Assembly (NCBI GenBank): GCA_910586035.1
Contig: CAJUHT010000006.1
Span: forward strand, 1 to 62,772
Reading direction: 5' to 3'
DNA length: 62,772 nt
Source of the DNA: an uncultured Christensenella sp.
GTDB taxonomy: Bacteria; Bacillota; Clostridia; Christensenellales; Borkfalkiaceae
Shown in pieces: positions 41,123 through 49,403 of this stretch. Every line of letters starts with the position of its first letter. The stretch's first letter is position 1. The notes under the pieces were generated by a model that did no database searches, had not been told where the DNA came from, and was given only the letters and a program-made list of their open reading frames with translations. The position numbers and the translations under genes were made by a program.

Positions 41123-41404
41123 TTATCTTATTTTATCGAGTATGGAAGAAAGCCCGCCGAAGCCGACTACTGCGATAAGCAGTATAACCGCAACTACTAT
41201 TGCAACTATAATCACCCCGCAGAAATAACTTCTTGCAAAACTACGCCTGTTTATGTTGCTATCCGTGCAGGCAAAAACTATAAGGCAGATAAAGCCCACA
41301 AGCGGAATGGCAAACAAGAGCTGATAGCCGAAATACGCCCACGCACTCAACGGGCGGTATTTATAAGGTAAATTTTCTATTTCCTGCTTTTCATATTTGC
41401 TCAT
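41123..41404 (-). CDS. Small membrane protein divergent from an XRE regulator
   Basis: 93 residues from the second ATG (41404), six bases after the ribosome site CGGAG; the first ATG overlaps that site. Two membrane helices (about 22-48 and 62-88) with a polar loop CTDSNINRRSFARSYF. The N-terminus is charged and cytoplasmic. No known family, though it recalls DUF-type small Bacillota membrane proteins. It shares a promoter region with tandem perfect palindromes with the XRE gene at 41497, which probably represses it. Confidence 0.7.
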   Translation of the reverse strand: MSKYEKQEIENLPYKYRPLSAWAYFGYQLLFAIPLVGFICLIVFACTDSNINRRSFARSYFCGVIIVAIVVAVILLIAVVGFGGLSSILDKIR

Positions 41405-41440
41405 ATTCATCTCCGTTACGTATACTTTTCATTATAATAA

Positions 41441-41475
41441 ATCATAATTATGATATTGTCAATCATAATTATGAT
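41441..41475. promoter_or_regulatory. Tandem identical palindromic operators
   Basis: Two identical perfect palindromes ATCATAATTATGAT at 41441-41454 and 41462-41475, centres 21 bases apart (two helical turns), separated by ATTGTCA which includes a -35-like TTGTCA (41456-41461). Ideal for cooperative binding by a small XRE dimer. Confidence 0.85.
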
Positions 41476-41496
41476 TTATTAATATAATTTTTTTAA

Positions 41497-41700
41497 ATGG
41501 AGAACTTTGGAGAAAGACTGAAAGAATTGCGTTTAGAAAAAGGCTTAACGCAAAAACAGCTTGCCAACGAAATAGGCAACACGCAGTCGGCAATCGTTTA
41601 TTGGGAAAGCAATAAGCAAGAGCCAACTATTTCCACGCTGAAAAAATTATGTAGATTCTTCAACGTTTCCGCCGATTATCTGATTGGTTTAGAAGAATAA
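41497..41700 (+). CDS. Small XRE-family regulator
   Basis: 67 residues: NFGERLKELRLEKGLTQKQLANEIG, then TQSAIVYWESNKQEPTISTL and FNVSADYLIGLEE. Closest in the window to the regulator at 25964. No ribosome site precedes the ATG; TATAAT at 41483-41488 puts the transcription start about two bases before the ATG. The two identical palindromes upstream are its obvious operators. A terminator hairpin follows. Confidence 0.9.
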   Translation: MENFGERLKELRLEKGLTQKQLANEIGNTQSAIVYWESNKQEPTISTLKKLCRFFNVSADYLIGLEE

Positions 41701-41706
41701 AACGAA

Positions 41707-41741
41707 GATTGCCCGCGGCATATGCCGCGGGCAATCAATTT
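41707..41741. terminator. Terminator between convergent genes
   Basis: GATTGCCCGCGGCA / TGCCGCGGGCAATC, 14-bp stem with a TA loop, followed by AATTTTAAT. Confidence 0.8.
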
Positions 41742-41750
41742 TAATCAATC

Positions 41751-42884
41751 TTAATCTTCATCTGCGGAAGTATCGCCCAAAAGCGTGCTTACAAGCTTTT
41801 TGCCGAGCTTCTTACCTATGCGCTCCTTTAAAGTGGGCTTTTTAGGCTTCTGCGTTTTTTGCGCGGCTTTGGCTTTTTTCTTTTTCTCTTCCACCTCTAT
41901 ACTGCCTTGAAGCTCTATCTCCTTACAGGGGTCGGAAACTATATAACCGCACTCCATAGCGTACTCGAATACGTTTTTTATAACGCCCTCGGTTATGTGC
42001 CTGTCCCCCTCGGGCACGCGCTCTACAAGCGTAATCAAGTGCCCCGAATTTATGTTTGCCACCTTCTTTTTGCCAAGCGCGGGCAACAGAACGTTATCCA
42101 CGCATCTGCCTATGTCGTTCAAATAGTTTTTGGAAACGCGCCTAATCGTTTTCGAAGCGGCATTTTCACTGCTTAACAGCTGGAACCACTCTAAAACGAC
42201 GAACGAGAATTTCAGTTTGACCTTGGTGGGCGAAATGAGCCAGCGGGCAAGCCCGCCCAACCCGCCGAATATGAGCGGAAACAGCGAAAGTATAACGAAC
42301 ACTATGGAAACAATAAGCGCAATAGTGTCCAACGCCACGGCGACAACGTCGCTCGTGCCCGAAATAAGCGACATAATAACCGCCGTAATGCCCATTAAAA
42401 GCGAGCTTATACGCACTGTTAAGCGTAGCCAGGTAAGCACCCGCTTTTTCTTTTTAACGCTCTTGGTATTGGAGTTTATACCCCATACAAGGCTGAACGC
42501 CACCAACACGGCGGTAAACAGCACGTGCACGCCTATAATGGAAAACACCGCAATCCAAGAGGTGTACGCAACTATTTTGTTTACGCCCAAAAACACCATA
42601 AACCCAACATATAGCAGGGTGAACACGGACGAAAGTATTGTATTTACAATTGAAAGTCGCCTTAAAATCTGCGCGCGGTTGGCGTAAACGGACTTTATTA
42701 AACAGCGCAAATCGAACACGTCTTTTGCAAGCGTGAACGTTTCCTCCGCGGAAATTGTGTGGCGCACTTCCTTTATTACCGTTTCCACCGTTTCCGCCTT
42801 TATTTCCAAGGGCTTGGTTTCCTCCGCCGCGCCCTCGGCTTCGGGTATTTCCCTCTCCTTTGTTTCGTTGCTTTGAGGTTTCAT
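41751..42884 (-). CDS. Membrane protein of unknown function
   Basis: 377 residues from ATG 42884, chosen because GGGAGG lies just upstream and because a longer frame would run into the ABC-F gene. An acidic N-terminus (about 1-60) is followed by four membrane helices (about 80-105, 110-138, 158-182, 188-215), then a cytoplasmic helical domain (240-345) and a Lys-rich tail ending near a C-terminal acidic patch. No family recognised. The last folded part (HITEGVIKNVFEYAMECGYIVSDPCKEI) superficially resembles an integrase core-binding helix pair but no catalytic domain follows. Probably co-transcribed with the ABC-F gene 17 bases upstream. Confidence 0.65.
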   Translation of the reverse strand: MKPQSNETKEREIPEAEGAAEETKPLEIKAETVETVIKEVRHTISAEETFTLAKDVFDLRCLIKSVYANRAQILRRLSIVNTILSSVFTLLYVGFMVFLGVNKIVAYTSWIAVFSIIGVHVLFTAVLVAFSLVWGINSNTKSVKKKKRVLTWLRLTVRISSLLMGITAVIMSLISGTSDVVAVALDTIALIVSIVFVILSLFPLIFGGLGGLARWLISPTKVKLKFSFVVLEWFQLLSSENAASKTIRRVSKNYLNDIGRCVDNVLLPALGKKKVANINSGHLITLVERVPEGDRHITEGVIKNVFEYAMECGYIVSDPCKEIELQGSIEVEEKKKKAKAAQKTQKPKKPTLKERIGKKLGKKLVSTLLGDTSADED

Positions 42885-42901
42885 TTTTAATAGCCTCCCA
42901 A

Positions 42902-44797
42902 TCAGTCCAAAAGTCCGCCGTATCTCTCGTACAGCGTTTCGAGTTTTTCCTTTACCGCCTTCAACTCTTCCAATACGGGACAAAGCTTAGTGTAATCTCC
43001 GGCGATTGCAGGGTCGGCAAGACTGTTGTTCAACCGCTCTTCAAGCGCTTCGTTGAGGGATATGTCGGCTTCAATGCTCTTTATTTCCGCCTTTAACCTC
43101 GCTTCGCGTCCCCTGTCCTCTTTCGAGCGGAACGATTTTTCCCTGTCGGCGTTGCGCTCCCTGCGCCTTTCCTCTTCCTCGCTGCGCCGCTTCTCTTCCG
43201 CAAGCTTTTCCTTTTCCCTCTTATATCCCTCGTATCCGCCGCCGTATGAATTTATGCGCCCTTCGGAAATTTCAACCACTCTGTCCGCGACCGCCTCGGT
43301 AAAATACCTGTCGTGCGATACGAATATAACCGTGCCCTCGAAAGCCTTTAACGCCTCTTCCAGACTTTCCCTTGCGGGCAGGTCGAGGTGGTTTGTCGGC
43401 TCGTCCAATATAAGCAGATTGCCGCGGGAGTTTTCAAACACGCACAGCGCAAGTTTCGCCCGCTCCCCGCCCGAAAGCGAAGAAACCTTTTTATCAACGT
43501 CCTCTTCCGAAAGTCCGCACCGCGCAAGCGAAGAGCGCACCTCGGTAAGCGAATAAGAAACGTGCCGTTCCCACAGTTCCTGCATTACGGTGTTTTCGCC
43601 GTTGAGGTTTGCCATTTCCTGGTCGTAATACGCAATCGCCGCATACCGCCCCAACGTTATTGCGCAATTGCCGCCGTTTACTATCGCGCGCAAAAGCGTT
43701 GACTTGCCCGCGCCGTTTTCACCCAGCACGGCAACCTTTTCACCGCACATAACCTGCAATTGCCCCCCTGATATAAGCCGTTTACCGCCTATTTCAAGGT
43801 TTAGCCCGCTTATGGTAACCGCCTCTTTCGCGCAGTTGTTTTCAAAGGTAAAGTTGAATTTAGGGGGGCGCGGAGGCAGAAACGGCTTTTCCAAAAGCTC
43901 CATTCTTTCAAGCTGTTTAACCCTGCTCTGCGCGCTCCTTGCGGTGGTTGCCCGCACTATGTTTTTATCGACGTAGGTCTGCAACTTTTTAATTTCTTCC
44001 TGCTGCTTCTCCCACTCTTTCAGCGCGCGTTCGTACCGCTCCGCCTTTAAAATTTTATATTTTGAATAGTTGCCCGAATACAAATTTACGCGCTTGTTTT
44101 CAATTTCAACCGTCTTGCCGACAACCCTGTCCAAAAAATATCTGTCGTGCGATACCACGAACACGGCGCCCTTGTAGGCGGCAAGATAATCTTCGAGCCA
44201 ATATAGAGTGTTTACGTCAAGGTGGTTTGTCGGCTCGTCCAATACAAGCAGGTCAGGGCTTTCCAAAAGCAGACGCGCAAGTTTAAGGCGCGTCTTTTCG
44301 CCGCCCGACATAGTGTCGATTACTCTGTCGTAAAAGTCGGAAAAGCCCATACCGTTTAACACGGTCTTTATTTTTACGTCTACGTTATAGCAATCGCGCG
44401 AGGCTACGAATTTTTGCAGAGCCTCTATCTTTGCCGCTAATGCGGCGTACTCCCTTCCGCCGTACTCGCACAGCGCAAGCTCGGCGGACAGCGCGGAAAG
44501 CTTTTCCACAGCCGCAAGCTCCTCTTTGAATACTTCGCGCATTTCGCCGTAAACGGTGTTGCCGCTCTCGTATCCGCCGTTCTGTTCGAGGTAGCCAATC
44601 TTTATGCCGTTCTTTTTGATTACCTCGCCCTCGTCGGCGTATAGCTGACCGAGCAGAAGTTTTATGAGCGTGGTCTTGCCCGCTCCGTTTTCGCCCACAA
44701 GTCCCACGCGCTCGCCCTCGTTTAAGGCAAAGGCAACCTGCGAAAATATTAAATTGTCGCCGTAGCCGAAGCCGACGGAAGAAAACGAAACCAACAT
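42902..44797 (-). CDS. ABC-F family ATPase
   Basis: 631 residues from ATG 44797; an in-frame ATG eight codons earlier is possible and neither has a strong ribosome site. Two ABC domains, no membrane part. First: Walker A GENGAGKTT, signature SGGEKTRLKLARLL, Walker B LLVLDEPTNHLD. Second: GENGAGKST, LSGGERAKLALCVF, LLILDEPTNHLD. The interdomain linker (YERALKEWEKQQEEIKKLQTYVD) and a long charged C-terminal coiled coil (about 520-625) are present. ABC-F proteins act on ribosomes in translation control or antibiotic protection; the subtype (Uup/EttA/YdiF-like) cannot be fixed by eye. Confidence 0.93.
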   Translation of the reverse strand: MLVSFSSVGFGYGDNLIFSQVAFALNEGERVGLVGENGAGKTTLIKLLLGQLYADEGEVIKKNGIKIGYLEQNGGYESGNTVYGEMREVFKEELAAVEKLSALSAELALCEYGGREYAALAAKIEALQKFVASRDCYNVDVKIKTVLNGMGFSDFYDRVIDTMSGGEKTRLKLARLLLESPDLLVLDEPTNHLDVNTLYWLEDYLAAYKGAVFVVSHDRYFLDRVVGKTVEIENKRVNLYSGNYSKYKILKAERYERALKEWEKQQEEIKKLQTYVDKNIVRATTARSAQSRVKQLERMELLEKPFLPPRPPKFNFTFENNCAKEAVTISGLNLEIGGKRLISGGQLQVMCGEKVAVLGENGAGKSTLLRAIVNGGNCAITLGRYAAIAYYDQEMANLNGENTVMQELWERHVSYSLTEVRSSLARCGLSEEDVDKKVSSLSGGERAKLALCVFENSRGNLLILDEPTNHLDLPARESLEEALKAFEGTVIFVSHDRYFTEAVADRVVEISEGRINSYGGGYEGYKREKEKLAEEKRRSEEEERRRERNADREKSFRSKEDRGREARLKAEIKSIEADISLNEALEERLNNSLADPAIAGDYTKLCPVLEELKAVKEKLETLYERYGGLLD

Positions 44798-44856
44798 ATA
44801 AATAAATCGATACGCGCACATAAGCTTTAATTACTTATAGGCATAAATATAATTTT

Positions 44857-45708
44857 TCAAAAGTCCCACTTGGGGATAAATTTCGTATCCGCGCTGTTTC
44901 TGTCCTGCAAGAATACGTTTTTTAAATTGCGGCTTTTTACCGCTTCCAACACCTTATTGTACTCCCTGTCGGTTATCCCCCGTTTAAGTTCGGGGAATTT
45001 TTGCGCTTCGCCGAAAGGCGTGTATTGGCTCATCAGGCTAAGATAAACGCCCTCTGGCAGGCGCGAAACAAAGTCGACTATTTCAACGCTGTCGTACGCC
45101 GCGCAAGGCAAAATAAGATGTCTTACTATGCACCCCGAAAGCATTTTGCCCGCCGCGTCGAATTGCACTTTCTTTTGCGCCATAAACTCCACCGCCGCAA
45201 GCGCAAATTTTGCATAGTCTTTTTTGCCCGTGTACCTTTCCGAAAGAAAGGGGTCGATAAATTTCAAATCGGGCAGGTAAATATCGGCGAACGTATCGAC
45301 TATTTTAAGCGTTTCGAGCTTTTCGTAGCCGTGAGTATTGTACACTACGGGAATTTCAGGGCGGTAAATTTCAAACGCCTCCGCAATAGAATCCGCGTAG
45401 TGCGTGGGCGTTACGAGATTTATGTTGTCCGCGCCCGCCTCTTCCAGTTCCTTAAAAATTTCCGCAAGCCGCTTTATGGAAACGCTTATGCCGCGCGTAT
45501 TGCGGGAAAGCTCGTAATTCTGGCAAAAAGCGCACTTTAACGAACACCCGCAAAAGAACACGCATCCGCTTCCGTTTTTAAAGGATATGGGCGGCTCCTC
45601 GTAAGGGTGAAGATAGTATTTAGCAATTTTAATATCCCGCACGCCGCAGTAGCCTGCGCCCAAACTTCGGTCGGCGCCGCACTCCACGGGACAAAGCGCG
45701 CACTTCAT
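44857..45708 (-). CDS. PflX-type radical SAM protein
   Basis: 283 residues from the ATG at 45708. N-terminal Cys cluster CALCPVECG (3-11) and GYCGVRD, then the radical SAM motif Cys55-x3-Cys59-x2-Cys62 (CSLKCAFCQNYELS). The HPYEEPPISFKNGSGCVFF lead-in is typical of the PflX/COG1313 group related to pyruvate formate-lyase activase. Substrate unknown. No Shine-Dalgarno sequence, but a promoter places the transcription start on the ATG. A six-codon longer start is possible but lies over the -10 box. Confidence 0.88.
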   Translation of the reverse strand: MKCALCPVECGADRSLGAGYCGVRDIKIAKYYLHPYEEPPISFKNGSGCVFFCGCSLKCAFCQNYELSRNTRGISVSIKRLAEIFKELEEAGADNINLVTPTHYADSIAEAFEIYRPEIPVVYNTHGYEKLETLKIVDTFADIYLPDLKFIDPFLSERYTGKKDYAKFALAAVEFMAQKKVQFDAAGKMLSGCIVRHLILPCAAYDSVEIVDFVSRLPEGVYLSLMSQYTPFGEAQKFPELKRGITDREYNKVLEAVKSRNLKNVFLQDRNSADTKFIPKWDF

Positions 45709-45714
45709 ACCAAG

Positions 45715-45743
45715 ATTGTACCACAAAAAATACGGCTTGTAAA
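45715..45743 (-). promoter_or_regulatory. Promoter predicting a leaderless radical SAM mRNA
   Basis: On the minus strand TTTACA (45743-45738), 17 bases, TACAAT (45720-45715). The +1 position counted from the -10 box is 45708, the A of the ATG. Confidence 0.65.
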
Positions 45744-45757
45744 CTACTGCAATTTAA

Positions 45758-45922
45758 TTGACAATGGAAAATTATGAATATATAATATCAACGTAACCTA
45801 TAAAGAGTGTGCGAGAGAACGGCTCTGCGACCACACAGCAACCTGCAATGCAAGGTGCTAATACCGTACCGATGGGTATTTTAAAAGCAATTCAGCCCGT
45901 TCGGTATGCGAACGGGTTTTTT
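45758..45922 (+). promoter_or_regulatory. Promoter and SAM-clan (SAM-I/IV type) riboswitch with intrinsic terminator upstream of metK
   Basis: Promoter TTGACA (45758-45763), 17 bases, TATAAT (45781-45786). The leader holds the SAM-I/SAM-IV core: a GTGTG...CACAC stem, then AGCAACCTGC-AAT-GCAAGGTGCTAAT (about 45837-45863), then AATACC...GGGTATT. Downstream CCCGTTCG / CGAACGGG (45896-45916) followed by TTTTTT is an intrinsic terminator. The upstream GAACGG (about 45817-45822) could also pair with CCGTTC of the terminator as an anti-terminator. SAM binding should favour termination and shut off metK. The J1/2 and P1 parts diverge from the textbook SAM-I, so a variant of the clan is likely. Confidence 0.85.
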
Positions 45923-45946
45923 ACTTTAAGAAAAAGAGGAACGGCT

Positions 45947-47113
45947 ATGAAAAAATTATTTACCAGCGAAAGCGTTACGGAAGGGCACCCCGACAAACTT
46001 TGCGACGCGGTTTCCGACGCCATAGTAGATGAAATTATCGCCCGCGACCCCGCCGCGCGTTGCGCCGTGGAGTGTTGCGCCGCATACGACGGTATGCTGA
46101 TTATGGGTGAAGTTACAACCACCGCCGCGGTGGACTATCAGGAAATCGCCCGCCGCACAATCAAGAGAATAGGCTACGACTTCGGAAGTTTTGCATACGA
46201 TAAATGCGCTATAACCGTATCGGTGCACGAGCAGAGCCCCGACATTGCGCTTGGCGTAAACAACTCGCTCGAAAGGCGGGGCGGCGTTACGGAAGCCGAG
46301 GACGAGTTGGGCGCGGGCGACCAGGGAATGATGTTCGGCTACGCCTGTTCGGAAACGGACGAGTATATGCCACTGCCCGTAACCCTTGCGCACAAGCTTG
46401 CCGAAAGGCTTACCGAGGCGAGAAAGAGCGGCAAACTCCCTTACCTCCGCCCCGATGGAAAAACGCAGGTTACAATCGAATACGAAGGCGACAAGCCCGT
46501 GCGCGCGGACGCGATAGTAGTTTCCACCCAGCACGACGAAAGCGTAACGCAGGAAAGATTGCGCGCCGACATAATTGAAACGGTTATAAACGGCGTTGTG
46601 CCCAAGGAGCTGTTGGATAGCGATACCCGCATCTACGTAAACCCCACGGGCAGGTTTTTAATCGGCGGACCCGAGGGCGACAGCGGACTTACGGGCAGAA
46701 AAATAATAGTCGATACCTATGGCGGAGCTTGCGCGCACGGCGGCGGAGCATTCTCCGGCAAAGACCCCACCAAGGTGGACCGTTCGGCGGCGTATATGGC
46801 AAGATACGTATGCAAAAACACCGTAGCCGCGGGGCTTTGCGATAAGATAGAATTGCAGATTGCCTACGCGATTGGCGTATCCCGCCCCGTATCCGTGTTT
46901 GTAAACACCTTCGGAACGGGCAAACTTGCCGACGGAGAAATTGCCGATATACTTGTAAAGGAATTCGATATGCGCCCCTACGCCATAATTAAAACGCTGG
47001 GGTTGAGAAAGCCCGTCTATTCGCAGACGGCGGCGTACGGTCATTTCGGCAAACCCGCCCTCCCTTGGGAGAAGCTTGACAGGGTAAACGATTTAAAAAA
47101 ATATTTAAAGTAA
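45947..47113 (+). CDS. metK: S-adenosylmethionine synthetase
   Basis: 388 residues from ATG 45947 (ribosome site AGAGGAA); the open frame upstream is riboswitch, not protein. Makes SAM from methionine and ATP. Motifs: ESVTEGHPDKLCDAVSDAIVDEI (6-28), GAGDQGMMFGYA (about 116), QHDESV, GGPEGDSGLTGRKIIVDTYGG and GGGAFSGKDPTKVDRSAAYMAR. A strong terminator follows. Controlled by the SAM riboswitch directly upstream. Confidence 0.98.
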   Translation: MKKLFTSESVTEGHPDKLCDAVSDAIVDEIIARDPAARCAVECCAAYDGMLIMGEVTTTAAVDYQEIARRTIKRIGYDFGSFAYDKCAITVSVHEQSPDIALGVNNSLERRGGVTEAEDELGAGDQGMMFGYACSETDEYMPLPVTLAHKLAERLTEARKSGKLPYLRPDGKTQVTIEYEGDKPVRADAIVVSTQHDESVTQERLRADIIETVINGVVPKELLDSDTRIYVNPTGRFLIGGPEGDSGLTGRKIIVDTYGGACAHGGGAFSGKDPTKVDRSAAYMARYVCKNTVAAGLCDKIELQIAYAIGVSRPVSVFVNTFGTGKLADGEIADILVKEFDMRPYAIIKTLGLRKPVYSQTAAYGHFGKPALPWEKLDRVNDLKKYLK

Positions 47114-47127
47114 TTTAAAAAAGTTAA

Positions 47128-47172
47128 GCGCCGCGCGGCAAAAATTTTGCCGCGCGGCGCGTTTTATTTTTT
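47128..47172. terminator. Strong terminator after metK
   Basis: GCGCCGCGCGGCAAA / TTTGCCGCGCGGCGC stem followed by GTTTTATTTTTT. Confidence 0.88.
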
Positions 47173-47198
47173 AATTTAACAACTTTGTGCAATACTAA

Positions 47199-47498
47199 TT
47201 ATTTGCCGCACTTTTCAAAAAACAAATCAGCGCCCTGCATATCTCTGCGAACCCCCAATTCCCCTTCGCTCTTTTTGTAATCTGCAAAAAGATACTCGTC
47301 CGTTACGCCCAAAAGAAAATCGGTTGAACACTCGAAAAATTTTGCAAGCCTTAAAACGTAAGTTATTTTAGGTTCGGAAACGCCGTTCTCCCATTTACAT
47401 ACGGCAGCGTCGCTTACGCCTATTTTTAAGCCGAGTTCCTTCATAGAAAGCCCCCGCTCTTCCCTTAATTCTTTAAGTCTGTCCTTAAATTCCTGCAT
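47199..47498 (-). CDS. XRE-family regulator
   Basis: 99 residues: EFKDRLKELREERGLSMKELGLKIGVSDAAVCKWENGVSEPKITYVLRLAKFF, a single helix-turn-helix, with a 30-residue C-terminal extension ending FFEKCGK. It is larger than the other three XRE proteins here. Divergent from an InlB-repeat lipoprotein gene; two near-identical palindromes lie between the start codons. No strong ribosome site is visible before the ATG. Probably represses itself and the lipoprotein gene. Confidence 0.88.
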   Translation of the reverse strand: MQEFKDRLKELREERGLSMKELGLKIGVSDAAVCKWENGVSEPKITYVLRLAKFFECSTDFLLGVTDEYLFADYKKSEGELGVRRDMQGADLFFEKCGK

Positions 47499-47554
47499 AT
47501 ATCTTCCGTCTTTTTATTGACATTTTACTAACTTTTATTAGTTTTTCTGTTGAC

Positions 47555-47601
47555 ATTAACGAAAGTTAATGGTAAAATCAATTTCGTTAACGAAAGTTAA
47601 T
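47555..47601. promoter_or_regulatory. Tandem palindromic operators
   Basis: ATTAACGAAAGTTAAT (47555-47570) and GTTAACGAAAGTTAAT (47586-47601), centres 31 bases apart (three helical turns). A degenerate third site ACTAACTTTTATTAGTTT lies at about 47527-47544. TTGACA at 47550-47555 is a possible -35 box for the plus-strand lipoprotein gene. Confidence 0.85.
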
Positions 47602-47624
47602 AAAAGAGAAGCACGGGATGACAT

Positions 47625-49343
47625 ATGAAAGTTAAATTCAAGTTTGCTGCAACTGTTTTAGCCGCGGTATTATTGGGCGTAACACCTATCGCAGGCTGTA
47701 TTAACGATGCCCCGAAAAATTTTACCATACAGTACACGGACGATAACGGAACGCATCAGCTGATGGTAACGGGCGGCGAGAGCTACGTTTTGGAAAGCGT
47801 GCCCCAACGAACGGGCTACGATTTTTTAGGACTTTTCGACCAGATTGAAGGCGGAAAGCAATATATAACGGCGCAGGGTAATTCTCTTGCGGTTTTCAAC
47901 AATAACTCAAATATAGTGCTGTTCCCTCAGTGGAAAGCCAGACAGTACAGCGTAATTTTGGATTATGCGGGCGCGGAAGTTACTGCAAGCCGCGAATACA
48001 AAGTTGAGTATAACGGCAAACTGCCCGAGTTGCCGCTCAACTTAAAATCGCCGCACAAAGAGTTCTGCGGGTGGTACACCCAAGAAAATTGCGAAGGCAT
48101 ACAGGTCTGCGACAAATTCGGGCTTATACCCGTAGTTTCCGAAATAAACGAAAGCAACTTTGACATTAGCGGCGAAAACAACCGTATAAATTTATACGCA
48201 GGTTTTAAAGCGGCAACATACACGGTGGTTTTGAATTTTGACAACGGACTTACGGCGGAAACGGTAAAAGTTCCTTACGACACTCCCGTTAAAAATTTGA
48301 TTTACAACACGCGCAACTCCCGCGGAGAAGGTGTTTTGTTTTGGAAACGCTCCCCCGATGACGTAACGCCGTTTACGGGCAATATAGTTGAAAGCACCGC
48401 GCTTTATGCCGCCGAATGGGCAACCACAATAGAATTTGACACCGACGGCGGCGAACGCCTTGCCCCTTTGGTTGCAAGACCGGGCGCACAAATTTCACTG
48501 CCCGCACCGCAGAGAGACCTTTATAATTTTGTAAATTGGGAAAAACCTGACGGAAGCGCGGCGGAGTTTGCCGTAATGCCGCAATCAAATACCACGCTTA
48601 AAGCGGTATGGAAACCTAAAATTGTTTTTGACAGCAACGGAGGCGAAGAGATAACCGATATTTGCGATAAAAGCGGAACGCTTATTTCTTTACCCAAACC
48701 TTTAAGAGAAGGCTACGTATTCGGCGGCTGGTATACGCCCGATAAACAACTTTACACCTCGCGCAAAATGCCCGCCGTTGGCACGCGGTTAAAAGCCGGC
48801 TGGTATAAGCAAAAGACGAAAATAAAAACTTTTTTGGATAAAAACAGTTTCAGCGAAGTTATTTATTGGCAAACGCCGGCTATCAAATATACGCTTAACT
48901 TTAAAGAAGAAGCGCCGGAAGTAGATTGGGATAAATCAGTTTATGTTTCAGTCGATTTTCACGCTGAAATGAAACATATAATGGCAAAAATCCGTGGCAA
49001 TGAAGAAAAAATTATTTATGAAAATCCAAATTCAACGGACATATACGCATCAAAAGAACATTTCTATTTTTATAATCAAACTCAAATTAGCGATGCCTAT
49101 TATATGGACAAAGTTTTGGCAGACCACGGCAATGGTAAAATAAACACGACATATACAACAACAAATTTCAGTGCTTCTTTGGAAGTGAATGGCGGAATAG
49201 CTTATATTGCACTCGGCGCGGATAAGTATATGCGAAGTAAAGCTAATGAAACTATCTATATTGAGTATTATATCACGGGTTGGAGAATGACAAATTTCTG
49301 GGCGGAAATACACTACCCCGAAACATCGAAATTATATCTTTAA
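47625..49343 (+). CDS. Surface lipoprotein with InlB-type B repeats
   Basis: 572 residues. Signal peptide with lipobox IAGC (Cys25). The body carries several Listeria-Bacteroides (Flg_new/InlB B-repeat) units: RTGYDFLGLFDQIEGGKQY near 63, EFCGWYTQENCEG near 145, YAAEWATTIEFDTDGGERLAPL near 263 and YVFGGWYTPDKQLYTSRKMPAVGTRLKAGW near 366-395. The last ~170 residues are a beta-rich module without Cys and with lower GC. Likely an adhesin or cell-surface scaffold. Divergent from its probable XRE regulator. A terminator follows. Confidence 0.85.
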   Translation: MKVKFKFAATVLAAVLLGVTPIAGCINDAPKNFTIQYTDDNGTHQLMVTGGESYVLESVPQRTGYDFLGLFDQIEGGKQYITAQGNSLAVFNNNSNIVLFPQWKARQYSVILDYAGAEVTASREYKVEYNGKLPELPLNLKSPHKEFCGWYTQENCEGIQVCDKFGLIPVVSEINESNFDISGENNRINLYAGFKAATYTVVLNFDNGLTAETVKVPYDTPVKNLIYNTRNSRGEGVLFWKRSPDDVTPFTGNIVESTALYAAEWATTIEFDTDGGERLAPLVARPGAQISLPAPQRDLYNFVNWEKPDGSAAEFAVMPQSNTTLKAVWKPKIVFDSNGGEEITDICDKSGTLISLPKPLREGYVFGGWYTPDKQLYTSRKMPAVGTRLKAGWYKQKTKIKTFLDKNSFSEVIYWQTPAIKYTLNFKEEAPEVDWDKSVYVSVDFHAEMKHIMAKIRGNEEKIIYENPNSTDIYASKEHFYFYNQTQISDAYYMDKVLADHGNGKINTTYTTTNFSASLEVNGGIAYIALGADKYMRSKANETIYIEYYITGWRMTNFWAEIHYPETSKLYL

Positions 49344-49350
49344 CCGATTA

Positions 49351-49390
49351 GCGGCGGGCAAAATTGCCCGCCGCCACTCTTTTTATTTTT
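49351..49390. terminator. Terminator between convergent genes
   Basis: GCGGCGGGCAA / TTGCCCGCCGC, 11-bp stem, then CACTCTTTTTATTTTT. Confidence 0.85.
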
Positions 49391-49403
49391 ACCCCGTCAA
49401 TTT

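Noticed and set aside
41751..41990. Integrase-like core-binding segment at the end of the 377-residue membrane protein
   Set aside because: Only a short helix pair (EYAMECGYIVSDPCKEI) resembles it; no catalytic Arg/His/Tyr domain follows and the protein has four membrane helices.
45809..45946. N-terminal extension of metK
   Set aside because: This stretch is the SAM riboswitch and its terminator; the ribosome site AGAGGAA and conserved MetK N-terminus fix the start at 45947.
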